Below, in pieces: positions 1 through 10,160 of a DNA stretch of 56,734 nucleotides. Below the pieces are notes generated by a model. It was given only the letters and a program-made list of their open reading frames with translations. It did no database searches and was not told the origin of the DNA. Location of the stretch: NCBI GenBank assembly GCA_017619715.1, contig JAFZRS010000016.1, positions 1-56,734 on the forward strand, given 5' to 3'. The stretch comes from Oscillospiraceae bacterium. Its GTDB lineage: Bacteria > Bacillota > Clostridia > Oscillospirales > Oscillospiraceae. The position numbers were made by a program, and so were the translations under genes. Within the stretch, counting starts at the first letter, position 1. Each line of letters opens with the position of its first letter.

Positions 1-308
1 CACACGTTCATGCCGACCGCCTTATAGTTCCGGCTGTCTACCGTGGTGACCACGCGCAGCTTGGTCGAGGCATCATTTTCATTGGTGCCGGAGGTAAACT
101 GATACTTTACCTGCAGCACATCTTCGTCCACGAACTTGGGATATGCCGTTTCCACATTAGACGGCTCCGTATACGTGTCGTCCGTGTAGTAGCCGGCAAA
201 GAGCTTGCCGTCTTGTGTAGGCGCTTCCGCCCACGCCGTCTGTACGCCGACGCTGCACAGGGAAAAGATCATAACCAGCGCCAACACAGCACTTAATAGT
301 TTCTTCAT
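1..308 (-). CDS. Secreted protein, N-terminal part only (runs off the left edge)
   Basis: The reading frame starts at an ATG preceded by AAGGAG and continues off the window. Residues 1-28 form a classic Sec signal peptide: MKK, a hydrophobic core rich in Leu/Val/Ala, and a likely AxA cleavage around TAWAEA. The mature start contains KLFAGYYTDD followed by AYPKFVDEDVLQVKYQ. This wording is often seen in secreted repeat proteins of gut clostridia, but I cannot name a family. It is the last visible gene of the operon that starts near 13483 and lies 44 bp behind the small peptide gene. It is probably exported and may be a surface or polysaccharide-linked protein. The function is unknown because most of it is missing. 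Confidence 0.8.
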   Translation of the reverse strand, partial: MKKLLSAVLALVMIFSLCSVGVQTAWAEAPTQDGKLFAGYYTDDTYTEPSNVETAYPKFVDEDVLQVKYQFTSGTNENDASTKLRVVTTVDSRNYKAVGMNV

Positions 309-352
309 CTGCTATGCTCCTTTCATTTTCTTCATGAAATTCGAGGGGTAGC

Positions 353-472
353 TTACAATTCGCCGCCGTCCGCACCGGGGTCTTCTTCCTCGTAGGTCAG
401 CGTGCTGGTACGGATAATGTTGGTCTCCAACATCTCTATCTCCAGCTCGGGGTACTGATAACGCCGTTTCAT
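353..472 (-). CDS. Small 39-aa peptide of unknown function
   Basis: A longer frame exists from 616, but the ATG at 472 has an excellent AAAGGAGG site just upstream, giving a 39-residue product starting MKRRYQYPELEIEMLE and ending in an acidic tail (EEEDPGADGGEL). It has no signal peptide and no cysteines. The pattern of a basic start, Y-x-x-PELEIE, a central Ile-Ile-x-T-S and an acidic or Gly-rich end resembles small conserved peptides I associate with clostridial genomes, some near secreted-protein genes. This is recollection, not a search result. It sits between the PHP protein gene (102 bp upstream) and the secreted protein gene (45 bp downstream) and is probably co-transcribed. A peptide precursor or a small regulator are both open. 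Confidence 0.6.
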   Translation of the reverse strand: MKRRYQYPELEIEMLETNIIRTSTLTYEEEDPGADGGEL

Positions 473-573
473 GGGTTTTCCTCCTTTCTTATGACCTGTC
501 AGGCTCATATTATTTTTGCTGCTTCTTATATCTATCACATGTTTCACCGGGCTTTGCCCGGAAACAAGCAATT

Positions 574-1668
574 TTATTGCGTACTGGCAAGCTGACCCAG
601 ATATTTTGTGTTCCAAATGGGGTTGCCCAGTGCCAGGCGAAGATTTCGCGTTATGTCATACACTTCCACGCGGTAAAACTTGTGATCCTCCGCGCGCAGG
701 GCGACATAGGTGGGTTCTTGGCAGGAGATCTCGCGGCTGTATACGATCTCCTCGTCCGCCCACACGTCCAGGCGGTACTGATGCTCGACATTGCGTACGC
801 TCTTGTGGAATTTCCCCACGCCGATCACCAGACGCTGGCGGGTAAAATCGCATTTGCCGCCCATCAGTGTCTCGCCTATGCACATGCGGATACCGACGGG
901 TCCGGCGGTATAATCGCCCTGCCGGAGATGCTTTATAAAGCACGCGCTGGTCTTTTCCTCGGCATAGATGCTGGTGAGCGCCCAGTCGTGGGCGCAGCCG
1001 TGCAGATCGCCGCCGGCGCTGACCCACATGCGCTTGCCTTTGCGTAGGAGATGACGCCAAATCTCGTAGTTCTCCTCCGTCTCCTGGCGGTCAAGGCTTA
1101 TGTAGGGCACTTCAATACCGATTTCGTCACGGATCGCCCAGTCGTCCGCCGTACTGTCGTACTTTTTCCCGCTTCCATAGGACATGCTCGACGGATGGGG
1201 AAAGACAAAATGCCCTCCGTGGCGCTTCACCGCGTCGATGACCTCACCCAACCGCTCCTTTGTAAAACGCGGGTAGCCGAAGTGTCCTTCCACGCCGCCG
1301 GTGAACTCATACTCCGGAAACTCCTCCAGCAGAGCTTCCAGTTGCTTGGGATCGGAGAAGATCATGTTGTAGTGGATCGTACCGAGCTTTTCGCCGCTTG
1401 GCTTGAACACCTCCGCACCCGGCTCCGTACCGCCGATGAAGATCGTGTTATCCCATTCCGGCAGGTACATGTGGCGCACCTGCTTGTGATCCAGAATCGC
1501 CGCAAAGTCCATCTCCTGCGCTTCCAGCGCACCTTTCCAGTGCTCCAGCGTTCTTCCGCCGTCGCTGGTGCCGCCGGTGTTGGCGTGGTCGTGCAGCTCG
1601 CCCTGATAAATGGAGCGACCGGCATACAGTGCTTCAAGTTGTGCTACGTCCCGCTCTGTCACCTTCAT
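574..1668 (-). CDS. PHP-type metal-dependent hydrolase
   Basis: This 364-residue cytoplasmic protein has no signal peptide or membrane segment. The first motif, ELHDHANTGGTSDG (about residues 24-37), matches the PHP-domain HxH metal motif. AAILDHK near 58-64, FPHPSS in the middle and SAGGDLHG near 230 look like the later metal-ligand motifs. PHP domains bind two or three metals and usually hydrolyse phosphate esters. The substrate here is unknown. The protein diverges from PolX and histidinol phosphatases, so a specialised family is likely. It follows the second permease gene by 45 bp in the same operon, so it may act on an imported, phosphorylated product. The SD (AGAGG) is close to the ATG at 1668. 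Confidence 0.75.
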   Translation of the reverse strand: MKVTERDVAQLEALYAGRSIYQGELHDHANTGGTSDGGRTLEHWKGALEAQEMDFAAILDHKQVRHMYLPEWDNTIFIGGTEPGAEVFKPSGEKLGTIHYNMIFSDPKQLEALLEEFPEYEFTGGVEGHFGYPRFTKERLGEVIDAVKRHGGHFVFPHPSSMSYGSGKKYDSTADDWAIRDEIGIEVPYISLDRQETEENYEIWRHLLRKGKRMWVSAGGDLHGCAHDWALTSIYAEEKTSACFIKHLRQGDYTAGPVGIRMCIGETLMGGKCDFTRQRLVIGVGKFHKSVRNVEHQYRLDVWADEEIVYSREISCQEPTYVALRAEDHKFYRVEVYDITRNLRLALGNPIWNTKYLGQLASTQ

Positions 1669-1713
1669 ACACCTCTTGTCTACTCAGCCTCTACCGTTCC
1701 GGCACGTCCGCTG

Positions 1714-2604
1714 TTATCCCTTCAAAGAACCCATCATAACGCCCTTTTCAAAGAACCTCCGCAAGAACGGATACAAGATAAGCATGGGGAGCGTGGAGAC
1801 GATTACCAGCGAATACTTCATCAGATCCGCCGCCGACGCCAGTTTTTCCGCCACCTCTATATCCGTTATGTTGCTGATATCCACCTTGGCCGCATTCAAG
1901 ATCTCTCGCACCACCAGCTGCAGCGGGTAATACTCTCTGCTGCGCAGATAGATCATCGGCGTAAAGTAGTCGTTCCACTTTCCCACCAGCGCATAGAGCA
2001 AGATCACGGAGATGGACGCCTTGGACAGGGGGATCACCACCTTAACGAGATACCCTGCGTCCGATATGCCGTCTATCCTCGCCGATTCCAGAAGCTCCTG
2101 AGGAATCGTGCTTTGGAAAAAGGTTCGCATGATAATGATGTGGCTGATGCTCACGGCGCCGCTGATAATCAACCACAAGCGTGTATTTACAAGCCCTAAA
2201 TCAGAGATCAGAATATAGGTAGGAATCAAACCGCCGCTGAAGACCATCGCCACCAGGAGCATCTTCTGCACAAAGCCTTTGCCTAAATAGTCCCTTCTGG
2301 AAAGGGGATACGCGCAGAAGATGGTCATGAGCAGATGGATCGCCGCGCCCACGCCTGCATACAAAAGCGTATTGGCATATCCGACCCAAACCATTTTGTA
2401 CCTGAAAACCAACTCATAGCCGGTCAGGCTGGGTTCTACCGGCCACAGCAGCACCTTACCGCTGGAAACCGCCGTGCCGGAGGAGAAGGAGCTGGAAATA
2501 ATGTAAATGCACGGGTACGCCACCACTATGAGCCAGATGGTTGCAATAATCGTCAGGATCACGTTGAACGTGCGATCCGACATGCGGTTGCTTTTATATC
2601 CCAT
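1714..2604 (-). CDS. ABC importer permease, LplC/YtcP type
   Basis: This 296-residue inner-membrane protein has about six hydrophobic segments and the EAA loop (ESARIDGISDAGYLVKVVIPL) that docks with the ATPase. It belongs to the carbohydrate-uptake permeases (MalG-like, CUT1) of the LplC/YtcP branch, which in Firmicutes are usually paired with an LplB-type partner and a large binding lipoprotein for oligosaccharides or uncommon glycosides. The start ATG follows a strong AGGAGGGAGG site. It begins 17 bp after the LplB-type gene, so the two are co-translated. No ATPase gene is visible; this branch commonly borrows a shared MsmX-like ATPase from elsewhere in the genome. The substrate cannot be read from the sequence. 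Confidence 0.92.
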   Translation of the reverse strand: MGYKSNRMSDRTFNVILTIIATIWLIVVAYPCIYIISSSFSSGTAVSSGKVLLWPVEPSLTGYELVFRYKMVWVGYANTLLYAGVGAAIHLLMTIFCAYPLSRRDYLGKGFVQKMLLVAMVFSGGLIPTYILISDLGLVNTRLWLIISGAVSISHIIIMRTFFQSTIPQELLESARIDGISDAGYLVKVVIPLSKASISVILLYALVGKWNDYFTPMIYLRSREYYPLQLVVREILNAAKVDISNITDIEVAEKLASAADLMKYSLVIVSTLPMLILYPFLRRFFEKGVMMGSLKG

Positions 2605-2621
2605 GGTTCTCCTCCCTCCTT

Positions 2622-3563
2622 TCAGAACAGGGAAATCTCATTGTCGGTGGCTTTGCGCACCGTAAAGTTTACGCTGAGCAGCAAAGCCAGATTGATAACC
2701 GTGTTGAACAGGCCCACGGCGGCGCCGTAGGAGAAGCTGCGGAAGCTCGACATACCCACCTTGTAAACGTAGGTAGAGATTACTTCGGATACCGACGTGT
2801 TGAGGGGGGACTGCAGCAGATACGCCTTTTCAAAGCCGACGGCGATGACCTGCGTGCAACGCAGGATGAACTGAATGGCAATGGTGGGGAGAATGGCGGG
2901 AATATCCACGTGCCACATACGCTTCAATCGGGAGGCGCCGTCGATCTGCGCCGCCTCATGAAGCTCCGGGGACACCGAGGACAGCGCCGCCATGTAAATA
3001 ATGGAGCTCCATCCCAGCGTTTGCCACACACCCGACCACACATAGATGTGGCGGAATGCCTGCGCCGAAGCCCGGAAGTCCACCGGGTAACCAAAGCCGC
3101 CCAACATACGGTATACATTTCCGTAAATGCCGCTGACCGGGCTTAAGAGCATGGAGATGATACCTACCATTACGCTAATGGAGATAAAATGGGGAATATA
3201 TGCCACCGTCTGCACTACCTTGGTGTATCTTTCACTTTTGATGGCGTGCAGGATCAGTGCAAAAATGATGGGGAGCGGAAATGTCGCCAGTGAATACAGC
3301 GACAGGATCAGCGTGTTGGAAAACACCTGCCCGAACTGATAGTTGGACAGAAACTGTTCAAACCATTTCAGTCCTACCCACTCGCTCCCCATAATACCGT
3401 GGAGGGGTCGGTAATCCCGAAATGCCACCTGTACGCCGTACATCGGGATAAAATGGAAAACCAGAAGATACGCAACCGGCAACAGCACGAACAGGTGCAA
3501 CTGCCACTGTCGCTTAAACAGTCTCCACCATCTCTTTCGCTTCACTTGACTTATCTCCTTCAT
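2622..3563 (-). CDS. ABC importer permease, LplB/YteP type
   Basis: This 313-residue protein has a basic cytoplasmic N-terminus (VKRKRWWRLFKRQW), a first membrane helix, the family phrase FHFIPMYGVQVAFRDY, about six membrane segments and the EAA loop HEAAQIDGASRLKRMWHVDIP. It is the partner of the LplC-type permease just downstream, and together they form the membrane channel of a CUT1-type importer. The binding protein is the lipoprotein encoded at 11876-13483, separated from the permeases by the MBL and giant GLUG genes, which is an unusual insertion into a normally compact binding-protein/permease/permease order. A strong stem-loop lies just upstream (3591-3626). Confidence 0.92.
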   Translation of the reverse strand: MKEISQVKRKRWWRLFKRQWQLHLFVLLPVAYLLVFHFIPMYGVQVAFRDYRPLHGIMGSEWVGLKWFEQFLSNYQFGQVFSNTLILSLYSLATFPLPIIFALILHAIKSERYTKVVQTVAYIPHFISISVMVGIISMLLSPVSGIYGNVYRMLGGFGYPVDFRASAQAFRHIYVWSGVWQTLGWSSIIYMAALSSVSPELHEAAQIDGASRLKRMWHVDIPAILPTIAIQFILRCTQVIAVGFEKAYLLQSPLNTSVSEVISTYVYKVGMSSFRSFSYGAAVGLFNTVINLALLLSVNFTVRKATDNEISLF

Positions 3564-3590
3564 ACGCTCTCCTCTCCTATCGCGCCCTTT

Positions 3591-3626
3591 GGATCCCAGA
3601 AACGGTGTACGCCGCTTCTGGGATCC
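3591..3626 (-). other. Intercistronic stem-loop before the permease pair
   Basis: GGATCCCAGAA pairs perfectly with TTCTGGGATCC, and inner bases can extend the stem around a short loop. It lies between the end of the giant GLUG gene and the first permease gene. On the minus strand no T-run follows, so it is more likely an RNA-stabilising or partial-attenuation element than a full terminator. Confidence 0.75.
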
Positions 3627-3665
3627 GTTTTAACTTTTACTGCGTTCTCTCTCATTCATGCAGCT

Positions 3666-6600
3666 TCACTCTGCCGACTCGTCAAAATACGCGGGGACCG
3701 GCACATCGTCCGCTCTGACCACCCATGCGGCAGTGAAATCAAATCCGTACGGTGTGAGTGTAGCCTGCGCGGCAGCGGCTTCAAGTGCGGACGGAGCTAC
3801 GGAAGTCGCAGCGCCGCTGGAGGGCCAGATCTTGACGTCACTTTCTCTTGCGGACAGAACACACCGGACGTTGACAGTGCCTGTCACTTGCGATCCAACG
3901 GGGTTGAGCGTATTAACGAAGCTGTTGAGGCAGTTGGAAATGTTCACCGTGGGAGCGCCGCTACCGCGAGATCTTCCCACGAAGATACCCTGAACGCCGC
4001 CTGTTGCTGACGCGCTACCCTCGTTCCAGCAGCCCGTAATGTTCACCACGGTGGACGAGGCAGTCGTTTCAACCAGGCCTACCATGCTGCCCGTTCCCAC
4101 GTCCGAGCTGGACACGGTGCCGCTGCTCTTGCAATTCTCAATGGTCAGCGTTGTGTTGGCGCTGTTGGCGGCTTGACCCAGGATGCCGCCGACATAATAG
4201 CCGGAGCCGGTCACAGTGCCGTCAAAGTGCAGACCGGAGTACGCGACGCTCGTTCCGCCGTCAAAGTAACCGACCATACCGCCGATGGCAGTAGCCTTGG
4301 TACCCGCCGTTACGATGATAGCGTTGCTGTAAATGTTCTCGAAGTTTCCGTCGCCGTTACCGGCAATACCGCCGATCCTCGCGCCCTGTGAATAGATGTA
4401 GCTATTCTCCAGGCGGAAGTTCTTGACCGTGGACACGCCGCTCGTTGCGGCAAACAGACCCAGATACAGATTGCCCGTAGTGGCGCCGGTATTCTGATAC
4501 AAGCCGGAAATGGTGTGTCCGTCACCGTCGAAGACGCCCTTGAAGTACAAGGAGGTGGAACTGATGGACTTCCACTGGATCGGCGTGCCGCCCTTTCCGT
4601 CGGTGAAGCCTTCGGTACTGGCGGTAAAACCCGGGTTCAGATCGATGTCCGCACCCAGCTTGATGGTCTTGCCGGCAAAATTGTTGGTCCGAGACAACTC
4701 GGCAAAGCCGTACAGATCGCCGGCGTCATTGAGCACGTAGGAGCTTGCGCTCTCATCATACCAGTCTACGTTGGGGATCACGTCAGCAAAAGCCATCGGT
4801 ACGGGATAACCAACCTGGACCGCCCAATCCGTCTCAAAATCGAAACCGTACGGTGCGGCTGTGAGTGTTTTCTCCGCGGTAAAGCCTGTAATGCTCGCCA
4901 GAGAAATGCCCGGCACGTTGGGGCCGGCGCCGCCGCTGCTTTCATTCCACATATTGGCAACAGAGTCTCGCACAGACAGAACACGCTGGCAGGTGACGGT
5001 ACCTGTATTTAGTGATCCGACGGGGTAGTTCGGAATATTGTAGCTGTTGAGGCAGTCGGAAATGTTCACCGTGGGAGTACCGTTTTGAGTCCGTCCCACA
5101 AAGACGCCACAGTTACTGGGTGCCGACACCGTGCCGCTGTTCCAGCAACCTGCAATATTCACCGTTACGGACGACTTAGTCGTATTAACGATACCTACCA
5201 TGCCGCCCGCTACCGCATACGAGGTCGACACGGCGCCGCTGTTGCGGCAATTCTCAATGGTCAGCGTTGTGTTGGCGCTGTTGGCGGCTTGACCCAGGAT
5301 GCCTCCGATCCAATAGCCATCTCCCGTCAAGGTGCCGCCAAAGTGCAGATTGGAATACGTGACGTTCTTTTCTCCGTCAAAGTAGCCGATCATGCCGCCG
5401 ACTATACCGGCATCTCTACTCCCCGTTACGATGATCGCGTTGCTGTAAATATCCTGGAAGTTTCCGCAGCCATCACCGGCAATGCTGCCAAACCTCATGC
5501 CATTTGAATAGATGAAGCTGTTTTCCAAGTGGAAGTTCTTGACCGTTGACACACCGCTTGTTGCGGCAAACAGACCCAGATACAGATTGCCCGTATTGGC
5601 GCCGGTATTCTGATACAAGCCGGAAATGGTGTGTCCGTCACCGTCGAAGATGCCCTTGAAGTAGTTGGAGGTGGAACCGATGGACTTCCACTGGATCGGC
5701 GTGCCGTCTTTCCCGTCGGTAAAGCCGTCGGTGGTGGCGATAAAGCCGGGGTTCAGGTCAATATCCGCGCCCAGCTTGATGGTCTTGCCGGCAAAATTGT
5801 CGGTCTGGGACTGTTCGGCAAAGCCGTACAGATCGCCGATGTCCTTCAGGATGTACGGATCGCTCTCCGTTCCCGCCGCTTCATACATCCAGCTAAAGTC
5901 GATCATCTTATCCTTGTTCGCCAGACTGGGAGCGATGGCGGCAAAGGACTTCAGGATCGGCGTACCCGATTCGTCTGTCTCCGCCGTTCCTTCATCGTCC
6001 ACTACGACCGCCCAATACCGATCGAAGTCAAGAACCGTCCACTGATATCCGTCGTAGCCCTTGATGGTATCGACGGCGACCTGTTTGATCGTACCGGTCT
6101 GATTGCCGGAAGAACCGCTGGAAACGCGCTTGCAGCTCTCCGCTGTGGCATATACACCCGACACCTTGATGGTGCCGTCCGCCCAACCGTAGATCGCGCC
6201 GAAGCCGACGTTTCCGTCCGCCGCCTTTTGGCTAACCTTCACTTCGCCCACGTTGAGACTTTGCTCCAATACAACGTGTACGTTCTCCCAAATATGACCG
6301 ATGATACCGCCTGACACCGGGACAATCAGCGACGTTCCGTCTGTCTTTTGGTTATAGGTATATGCCGTGGCATCCACAACGCCTGTATGCAGGCAGTTCT
6401 TCATGCTTCCCGTCTTTGCCGCGTACAAGCCGATGATACCGCCGGTATCTCTTGCGCTGGTGGAATTGCCGGTAGCCGTCACGGTACCGTCAAACCAACA
6501 GTTGTTGATAGTCACGCTGTCACCGTGCAGCTGTCCGAACAAACCGCCTACACGCGCGCCGGCGCACAAAACGGTCGCATTGCTGTAAATCGTATCGAAC

Positions 6601-9600
6601 GTGCCGCCTTTTCCGCGTCCCACGATACTGCCGGTATCCGCGCCCGCCGCATTGATGTAGCTATTTAACAGGCTTACGTTTTTGATCACGGCGGTCGTCG
6701 TAGTTTCCGCGAAGAGTCCGCCAAACCTCTCGTCCGTCTTGAGGTAGATGCCGCTGATGCTGTGCATCTGCCCGTCAAAGGTTCCGGCAAACGGCTTGTT
6801 GGTACTTCCGATCTGCGTCCAGTTATAACCCGGATGCTTCATATCTTTGTTAACAACAATGTTTGCTCCTAATTTGACGGTTTTGCCCTTAAAGTCAATC
6901 TCTTTGGAAAGATCTGCAAATCCGAAAAGATCTGCCGAATCTTTCAGGACGTACTCCGTCTTGCTTGCATCGTACCAACTGTTATCGATCATCTTTTCGA
7001 TCCCTGCGAGGCTCGGTATCGAACCTGCGAAGGACCGTAGGACCGGCGTGCTTTCCGGCTTGACCGCCCAGTACTTTGCAAAGTCAAGGTACGTCCAGCG
7101 GTATGCGTCGTAGCCCTTGATGCTGTCCGCCGAGACCTGCCGGATCCTGCCCGTCTGCTTGGAGGAGGAACCGCTGGAAACGCGCTTGCAGCTCTCCGCT
7201 GTGGCATACGTGTCCACCACTTTGACGGTGCCGTCTGTCCAGCCGTAGATCGCGCCGAAGCCGATGTTTCCGTCCGCCGCCTTCTGGCTGACCTTCACTT
7301 CGCCTGCGTTGAGACTGCGTCCCACATCGACGTGTACGTTCTCCCAGATCTGACCGATGAGACCGCCTGCCAGCGGAACGATCAATGACGTTCCGTCTGT
7401 TTTCTGGTTATAGGTATACGCCGTGGCATCCACAATGCCTGTATTCAAACAGTTGGTCATGCTGCCCGTCTTTGCCGCGTACAGACCGAGGATACCGCCG
7501 GTAGTTCTGGCGCTGGTGGAGTTGCCGGTGCCCGTCACGGCTCCGTCAAACCAGCAGTTATTGATGGTGATCTTGTCACCGTAGAGCTGACCGAACATAC
7601 CGCCCACGCGGGAATCGGTGCACCGAACAATGGCGTTGCTGTAAATCGTATCGAACACTCCGCCTTCACCGCGCCCGACGATACTGCCGCAATCCCCGCC
7701 CTCTGCTTCTATGTATGTATTCAGCAATCTGACGTTCTTGATGACCGCTGTAGGCGTGGTCTTTGCAAAGACGCCGCCGAATCTGTCTTCTGTCTTAACA
7801 TAGATACCGCTGATGCTGTGCATTTGCCCGTCAAAGGTGCCGGCAAACGGCAGATTTGAGTTTCCGATCTCAATCCACTTGTTTTGCGGCGCATTCTGCG
7901 CCCAAGCGCTTGCATAACCGGTATTTACAACGATATTGGCCGCCAGCTTGATCGTCTTGCCCTTAAAGTTCGTATCGTAGGACAGCAGGGCAAAGCCGTG
8001 CAGATCCTGCAGCGAATCCAGAACATATACGCTCTTGTCCGGGCTGTACCAACTCACGTCATAGAGCTTCTTTACACCCGAAAGATCCGGCGCGTCGCTT
8101 ACGAAGGACTTCAAAACCGGGGTGCTGTTCTTAACGACCGCCCAGTACTCGTCAAAGTCAAGGAGTGTTCTCTGATACGCTCCATAGCCGTTGAGTATGC
8201 TCGCGTCGACGACGATCAGCTCTCCTGCTGTACCGTGTATCATCGAATGGAGATCCGAACTGTCAGCCACTGCGTACGTTTTGGAGACCTTCACAGAGCC
8301 GTCCACGTATCCGGCGATAGAGCCGTATCCGATGGACGCGACTTCATTTACTTTTACCTTACCAACGTTCAGGCAACCCTCGATCGTCATCGTCTTCTTT
8401 GTGGGAATGTAGCCGATCAGTCCGCCCGCCAAAGGCACAATGTTTTTTGCGTTGTTTGGATTTGGTGTGGTGAATTTTGTTGCATCTACAGTACCGGTGT
8501 TCAGACAGTTCTTCATAACGCTGTCGGTAAGCACAACGCCCACCAAACCGCCGGTATAGCGCGTGGACAGAGAATTGCTGGTATTGGTCACCTGTCCGTC
8601 AAACCAGCAGTTGTTCATCAAGATACCGCTGTCACCGGGGATCTGACCGACGATACCGCCGAGGTTGATATTCGAGCCGCGGATGATGGCGTTACTGTAG
8701 ATCGTATCGAAGTTGCCGCGTCCGCGACCAGCGATACTGCCGGAGCTTTGTCCGCCAAACTCATAGTAGCTGTTTAATACCTTCAGGTTTTTAATGACAG
8801 ACAATTCCGTGGTCGCCGAGAACAATCCGCTGTAATTCGAATTGGTCTTGCACCAGATGCCGCTGATGCTGTGCATCTGCCCGTCAAAGACGCCGTTGAA
8901 CGGATAATCGCCCGTGCTGATGGGGTTCCAGCTGTATTCCGGCTCCTTTTCCGCCCAGTCCGCCGCATCGCCTTCATTTATTACAATGTCTGCACCTAAT
9001 TTGACTGTTACACCGGAGAAATCTGTTTTGCGGGACAATATGGTGAAGCCGTACAACTGTTCGGCGTTCATGATGACGCACTCTGTCTGGCCCTTTTCGT
9101 ACCAGCTCGTGTCATACTTTTTCGCGATCCCCTCCAGGCTGGGACTGCTGCCGGTAAAATACTTCAATACGGGGGTGCCGTCTTCGACAACGGACCAATA
9201 GTAATCAAAATCCAACGTCGTCCACTGATAGCCGCCATACCCGGTCAACATGCGTCTGGTGTACTCGATCGGGAATCCGACCGTAGCGCCCGCTTTATAG
9301 CCAACCAGCGCTTTATAACATTCCCGCAGCGCATACACGTCATTGATGCTGGCGGCGCCCGCTACCTGACCAATCACAGAACCAACCGCGATCCCGTATT
9401 CATTTGTAATATCGCCGACAGACAGGCAATCGCTCATCTGAACTCTGCCGGAGTCCATAACAACCCCTATAATACCGCCCAGATTAACGCCGGTGTTTTT
9501 CAGTGTAGAAGAAAGTGAACCGGTATTCAGACAATGCTCTATTTTGCAAGTGCCGCCCGTTTTTCCTACCTGGCCGACAACACCTCCGGCATAGTGTCCT

Positions 9601-10160
9601 ACGTTGCCTTCCACTCTCAATACGCCGTCAAACCAGCAGTTAGTGATGGTATGTGCGCCACTCGCGTCCAGACAACCGATAATACCGCCCGTGTTCTCCT
9701 TGTAGGACAGCACGACCGCGTTACTATAAATGGAGTCGAAGGTACCGCCGCCGTTACTCGAAATGCTGCCGGCGCCTTCGTTAAAGTCGCTGTAAATAAA
9801 ACTGTTCACCAGGCGGAAATCTTTAATCGTGCAGCTTGCCTTCGTATCCGTGAACATTCCCGCTTTGCAAAACTCCGTCTTTCCGTATCGCACGATATAA
9901 ACGAAGCCATAGGAGCAGATACCGCTGATGGTATGTCCCTGCCCGTCAAATGTACCTGCAAAATTCTTAATCGGCTTCCACAGGTGTTCCGGGACGACTT
10001 CTTCCCAATCCGCTGCATTGCCCTCGTTATCCGTAATATCCGCGCCGAGTTTGATGGTCTGTCCCTCGAAATCGTAATATTCCGAAAGCGCCGCGAACTC
10101 GCGCATCTCTTTGATCGTATTGATGGTAAACTCTGTGCCGCTCTCATCGTACCAGGCTAC
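3666..10160 (-). repeat. Six direct coding repeats inside the giant gene
   Basis: Six in-frame modules of about 1.05-1.15 kb are visible, with boundaries near 9110, 8060, 6985, 5895 and 4768. Units 3 and 4 (about 8060-5895) are the most alike, sharing long runs such as the segment encoding KVSQKAADGN and AESCKRVSSGSS. Units 5 and 6 form a second close pair (shared DIDLNPGF, GLYQNTGA and ATSGVSTVKNF). The pairing indicates recent tandem duplication and a site prone to recombination or misassembly. Confidence 0.85.
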
